From Gracilaria vermiculophylla (lineage: Eukaryota > Rhodophyta > Florideophyceae > Gracilariales > Gracilariaceae): DNA of 46,560 bases. Numbering within the stretch: position 1 is the first letter of the stretch; each line of letters starts with the position of its first letter. Of the stretch, positions 42,971 through 46,560 are shown in pieces. Position numbers and translations under genes: made by a program. The notes below the pieces were generated by a model. That model did no database searches. It was given only the letters and a program-made list of their open reading frames with translations, and was not told where the DNA came from. The stretch spans positions 2,377,981 through 2,424,540 of the forward strand of contig JAHNZQ020000181.1 in NCBI GenBank assembly GCA_019155205.2, read 5' to 3'.

Positions 42971-43744
42971 GGCGGCTGCCCAGTAAACCCTATGACGGCC
43001 CCAAGAGGGTTGTGGCTCTGAACTTTTCCGCCTCCGGCGTTGTTTACCGCTGCTGCGTGTTAGCACCCGTTTGCACTGCAGTTCATCCTCCCTCGAGACT
43101 TAGAGAGTGTCACCACAACTTGTGTCTATCCCTTACCGACACTGTTGTGTACTCGCCCCAGTACTGGATCCTGTTTTTGTTGCTCTTTTCGTCCCGTGCC
43201 CACACACCGGTGGACACGCTGTTGCTCCGGGTACCTACCGTACCCCTTCTCTGAAACTCGCTTGCGAGACTCCGTGCCGATTACTCGTGATTCCGACCAC
43301 TTTGTATTGGAGGAATCTCAGACTCAACACTCTAGGTTACCGCCTGAAGGGCTGCCCTCGGTCTTACCAACCGGCTTCGCCGTGGCACGCCCAGAGTGGC
43401 TCTGTTTGCTTTGCTACCCAAGAAGGGGAAGATTTCGAACGTCTTTGCGGTGTTTTCCCGCCTCTGGCGTTGCACTACAACCTAAACTGTCCCGAAATAA
43501 ACTGGGTAGTAGACATGAGAATGCTGCTGAGGCATTGGTCAATCCAAGGCATAAGATTTGCTACTCGACAGAACCAAACCATGGTCTTACCGAAGTCTTG
43601 GGGCAATCTTCCTATTTCAAGCGCATCTGGTGGTATAATCAAATCAGTTCGAACTGTGAAAGAATATTTGCTCTAGCTACCTTATCAGATTTCTCATATA
43701 TCTGCGGGGTCGCGAGTTTTGACGTTTCCCAAACTTCACATTGA
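42971..43744 (+). other. possible transcribed region, no gene identified
   Basis: Downstream of the promoter-like module are three overlapping frames (43012-43254, 43107-43676, 43145-43744) without recognisable domains. The longest lacks an ATG start. Possibly a broken element. Confidence 0.3.
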
Positions 43745-46560
43745 ATGAAGAGGAGTTGACGTAAATTTAAATATCGGCAATCAAACAACGATAGTACGAG
43801 TTTTTTTGCGTTGACTGGAAAAAGAGAAAATAAGTCAAACGAAATTCACGTTCTAAGCCTTCCAAAATATGGTCAGACATATCATTATCATCGACAGTCA
43901 CATCGAGATCAATCAAAGCATCGATGGTGTCAGACTTCTTTTGCAAATACGGCGTAATATTATACGAGTGAGGCTCGATAGTTATGTCTCGATGAGCGGA
44001 CTTGCAAGTTGGTATTTTGCGCTTGCCAGTTGAGCCGTAGTGGCGACGTACGGTAGCCTATATCTCGTATAGACGAGTCAAGTTTTGCATAAGATAGTAT
44101 ACCTCCGGAGATATGTTCTTCTTTATCAAGAAAGTCGCTTTTGCTTCATACTGATCTTCCTGTTCCGTAGCTTCATTTTTGTAAAGGCATTAGCGGAGAT
44201 CCTGTTCCTTGAGCTAAGAGAGCATCAAGTTCCTCCATGTGATCCAATTTCTCTTCTTAAGATGAACAGTTTGGTGCGTTCAGATGCCTAGAGAGCAGTT
44301 CGGAACTCCTAATTTGTCAAACAATACAGAGAAAAAAGACATCATCTTGGTAAATACACTTAGACCTCAATGCTGAGTCCATTTCGCACAAAGGAGAAGA
44401 AGAAGGCAGATGTTCACTTCTTGTTTGTTGTAATTGATATCGAACAAGACTATGTCTTTGTACTACTTGGAAATGGAATGACAGAAATAGGAAAATGGTA
44501 AAATAGCCGTTCACGAATTGAAATGGAACGTTACTAAACTCCACTGTATGCAGCCTTGTAGAGGTCTACCAATGACTTGTCATCCAACACTACCACCATA
44601 TTTTTGCTTTTTAGGGAGGAATATTCAGTTGGATATCAGAGTTCATTCAGTGCTACCGTCACCTCTTGCAGATTGGAGTGATATCTCGGATTGGACATGT
44701 ATCTTTTCCGGAACTGGGGTGCCGATTTGTATCAACAGGAACACCCAGTTTTCGATCACGCATGTATCACCATGAAACCTTGACCGTGGTTTATAGGTTT
44801 AAGAGCTCTTTGGCGTCTCATTTTTGATGCTCATGCCGGAAACCCAAGCGCAAAACCTCCCATGTCTTCCCATCACAATGAGTGGATACAATACGTATCG
44901 GTGCACTTCATTGCGGTGCAGTGCACAACCCGTTACTGCTATTATGAACTGTATCTTTTTGCCGTCTGTTTGCTAATATCTTGTCTCGTTCCCTTTTGTA
45001 TTGCGTCCGTTCAGCGGCTTTGCTCGGTGCTATGAGCAATGCTTCTAGCTCGCGCTGTACTCCTACTTGGTTTACTGAGAAAAGATTGCCCAATCGACGA
45101 CCAAGGATCCCTGCTGTAAACGCTCTTTGTTCTTTTGATATCCAGATCTTTCATTTTCACACCATGCACAAAACTCCCAATATGAAAGTCTTCTGTTTGA
45201 CGAAAAACGGCCATCTTGGCCTTTTCCATCCGCCCTTAATTTCCTTCACTTTTGCTCTCTGAGCGCCAGCTTCTCGTTTCTGAGGTTGATTCCTTGCGTA
45301 CATAGCCAGTACTCCGACGAGGGACTGCAGACTTTTGGTTTTTCATTTTTTCCTCCAAATTGTACCGGGCTTCACCCTGCTATACTCCCAAAGAATAGTC
45401 CTATCATAATTAGAGCGGAAAGGAACATGATAGTCAAAACACGAGAAGCGATTTGCCTTTCATGACAATTGATATAGTAGGTTAATGTCTTTGTCTTTAT
45501 GTTTCAAAGTAAAAGAAAAATGATCTCATCAATGGCCAACCGATAGACCTTTGTCGTCTGAGCCGAAATTGATAGATGGCGAAGTTTGTGAAACGAAGGA
45601 AACATCGGATGACCTATGCGTCAGGGACTAGTACGAGCATGTCCATCTTAATATTGTTCTTGACACATTGTTTCGCAACTCGAATGTTTCTTGTAATGTT
45701 TGGAAGCAGGTCTTGACCTGGAACGTTCATTCCGATGATCATTGGGAAATGAAAATTAATCCGGCTGGTGTAAATCACCGTCTGGTTTCTACTCGGAAGA
45801 GTATTAATTCATTCTGCTTATAATCAAATTACATAAGGCTGTTATGGTTTTTGTACCGACCGAAAACTCTTTTCGGCCGAATACAAGTGGAAGCCCATCC
45901 AACAACGAAAAAACGTAAGGATTCCATGTCAAAGTTCAAGTACCTTTTGCCATTCACTTCCCAGTTTATTCAAAATATGACCTGGTCTATAGAAGCAGTC
46001 CAGAAAGGTCTGTAGGTTCTGTGACCCTCCCTATACTTGATAGTTGTACATACTATTGACTTTGACAGCTCACAGTTGCACGAGTTGACTTCGCCGTATT
46101 GATGGAAATTTGTCGGGCAAGTAACGCGTTGATTACTACCAGGACCACAAGACAAACACAACCGAGGTTCACACTTTTGATAAACGAAGAAACACAGGCT
46201 TTACTTGAAGCAATAAAGAACAATAATAATAATGAAATGTGTACCAGCGAAACAGAGATTTCCATTTGCATTTCTCCGGACCTGGTTCGGTAATCGCAAA
46301 GCTGCAAAAAAAAACGCATGCAGATGATAGTAGCCATCTCGAAAGGTTTGGAGATACTTACTCTGAAATCTTGCTTCCGTTGATGAACCACTGCACACGT
46401 GGGTGTAAATGAAAGAAAAGTGTGTTCCCTCCCACAAGACAGCCTTTTCAGTCGACCGACGCACATTTGTGTACCCAAAGGGCGGCGCGGCGAGCTTCCC
46501 CCCCTCAGGCCGTCAAGTAGGATCCCCGCCGAAGTTCCGCCCGATCATGTTGATTCTGAA
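43745..46560. other. no recognisable gene
   Basis: AT-rich sequence. A minus-strand frame at 44908-45147 (VQRELEALLIAPSKAAERTQ, then a basic helix) is somewhat protein-like, and one at 46053-46478 has a hydrophobic stretch but no ATG start; neither matches anything I know. Confidence 0.4.

Noticed and set aside
1..46560. CRISPR arrays, rRNA genes, bacterial operons
   Set aside because: No regularly spaced identical repeats, no rRNA-like blocks, and all gene structure is eukaryotic transposon or host type.

Overview
This is a nuclear window from a eukaryote, made mostly of nested and decaying transposable elements. It has one clear host gene: an intronless secreted beta-propeller protein at 3352-5505 on the minus strand. 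The Copia-type elements carry a primer site that matches the anticodon arm of initiator tRNA-Met (half-tRNA priming). Together with a long single-exon gene and a TE-rich genome, this fits a red alga best; an oomycete or another protist is possible. The species call is inference.

Layout. (1) 1-1345: the end of a Gypsy LTR abutting a Copia gag with its own LTR. (2) 3352-5505: the beta-propeller gene, inside AT-rich sequence with no gene I recognise; a Tc1/mariner fossil lies at 6853-7110. (3) 8859-10971: GC-rich unassigned sequence containing an old Cop1-family LTR. (4) 10972-20937: Cop1, a Copia element with both LTRs, split by Gyp1 (11795-17049), a chromodomain Gypsy element with 242-bp LTRs and a perfect CTAAG target duplication. 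(5) 22815-29847: Cop2, a second Copia element. Its reverse transcriptase holds a 79-bp mini-LTR and a Gyp3-family solo LTR, and that LTR is itself split by a two-gene PIF/Harbinger element with TTA duplications. (6) 29848-34078: a GC-rich block with a long unrecognised plus-strand reading frame. (7) 34079-35225: a Gypsy RT fragment split by a Cop1-type solo LTR with perfect AACCT duplications. (8) 35226-37189: unassigned, partly strongly G-skewed. (9) 37190-42588: Gyp3, a Gypsy element with 5' LTR, gag, protease and RT. Its gag is split by a complete 308-bp miniature LTR element (TRIM). It sits in another Gypsy RT fragment (42589-42770). (10) 42771-46560: a promoter-like palindrome/TATA module, then sequence with no gene I can identify.

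The best candidates for something undescribed are these. A perfect three-unit heat-shock element is kept in all four Cop1-family LTRs although its spacer bases differ. The TRIM element carries its own primer site, purine tract and target duplication. The large unrecognised protein lies in the GC-rich block. The two runs of 100 N (14044-14143 and 34403-34502) are assembly gaps, and both fall inside transposable elements.
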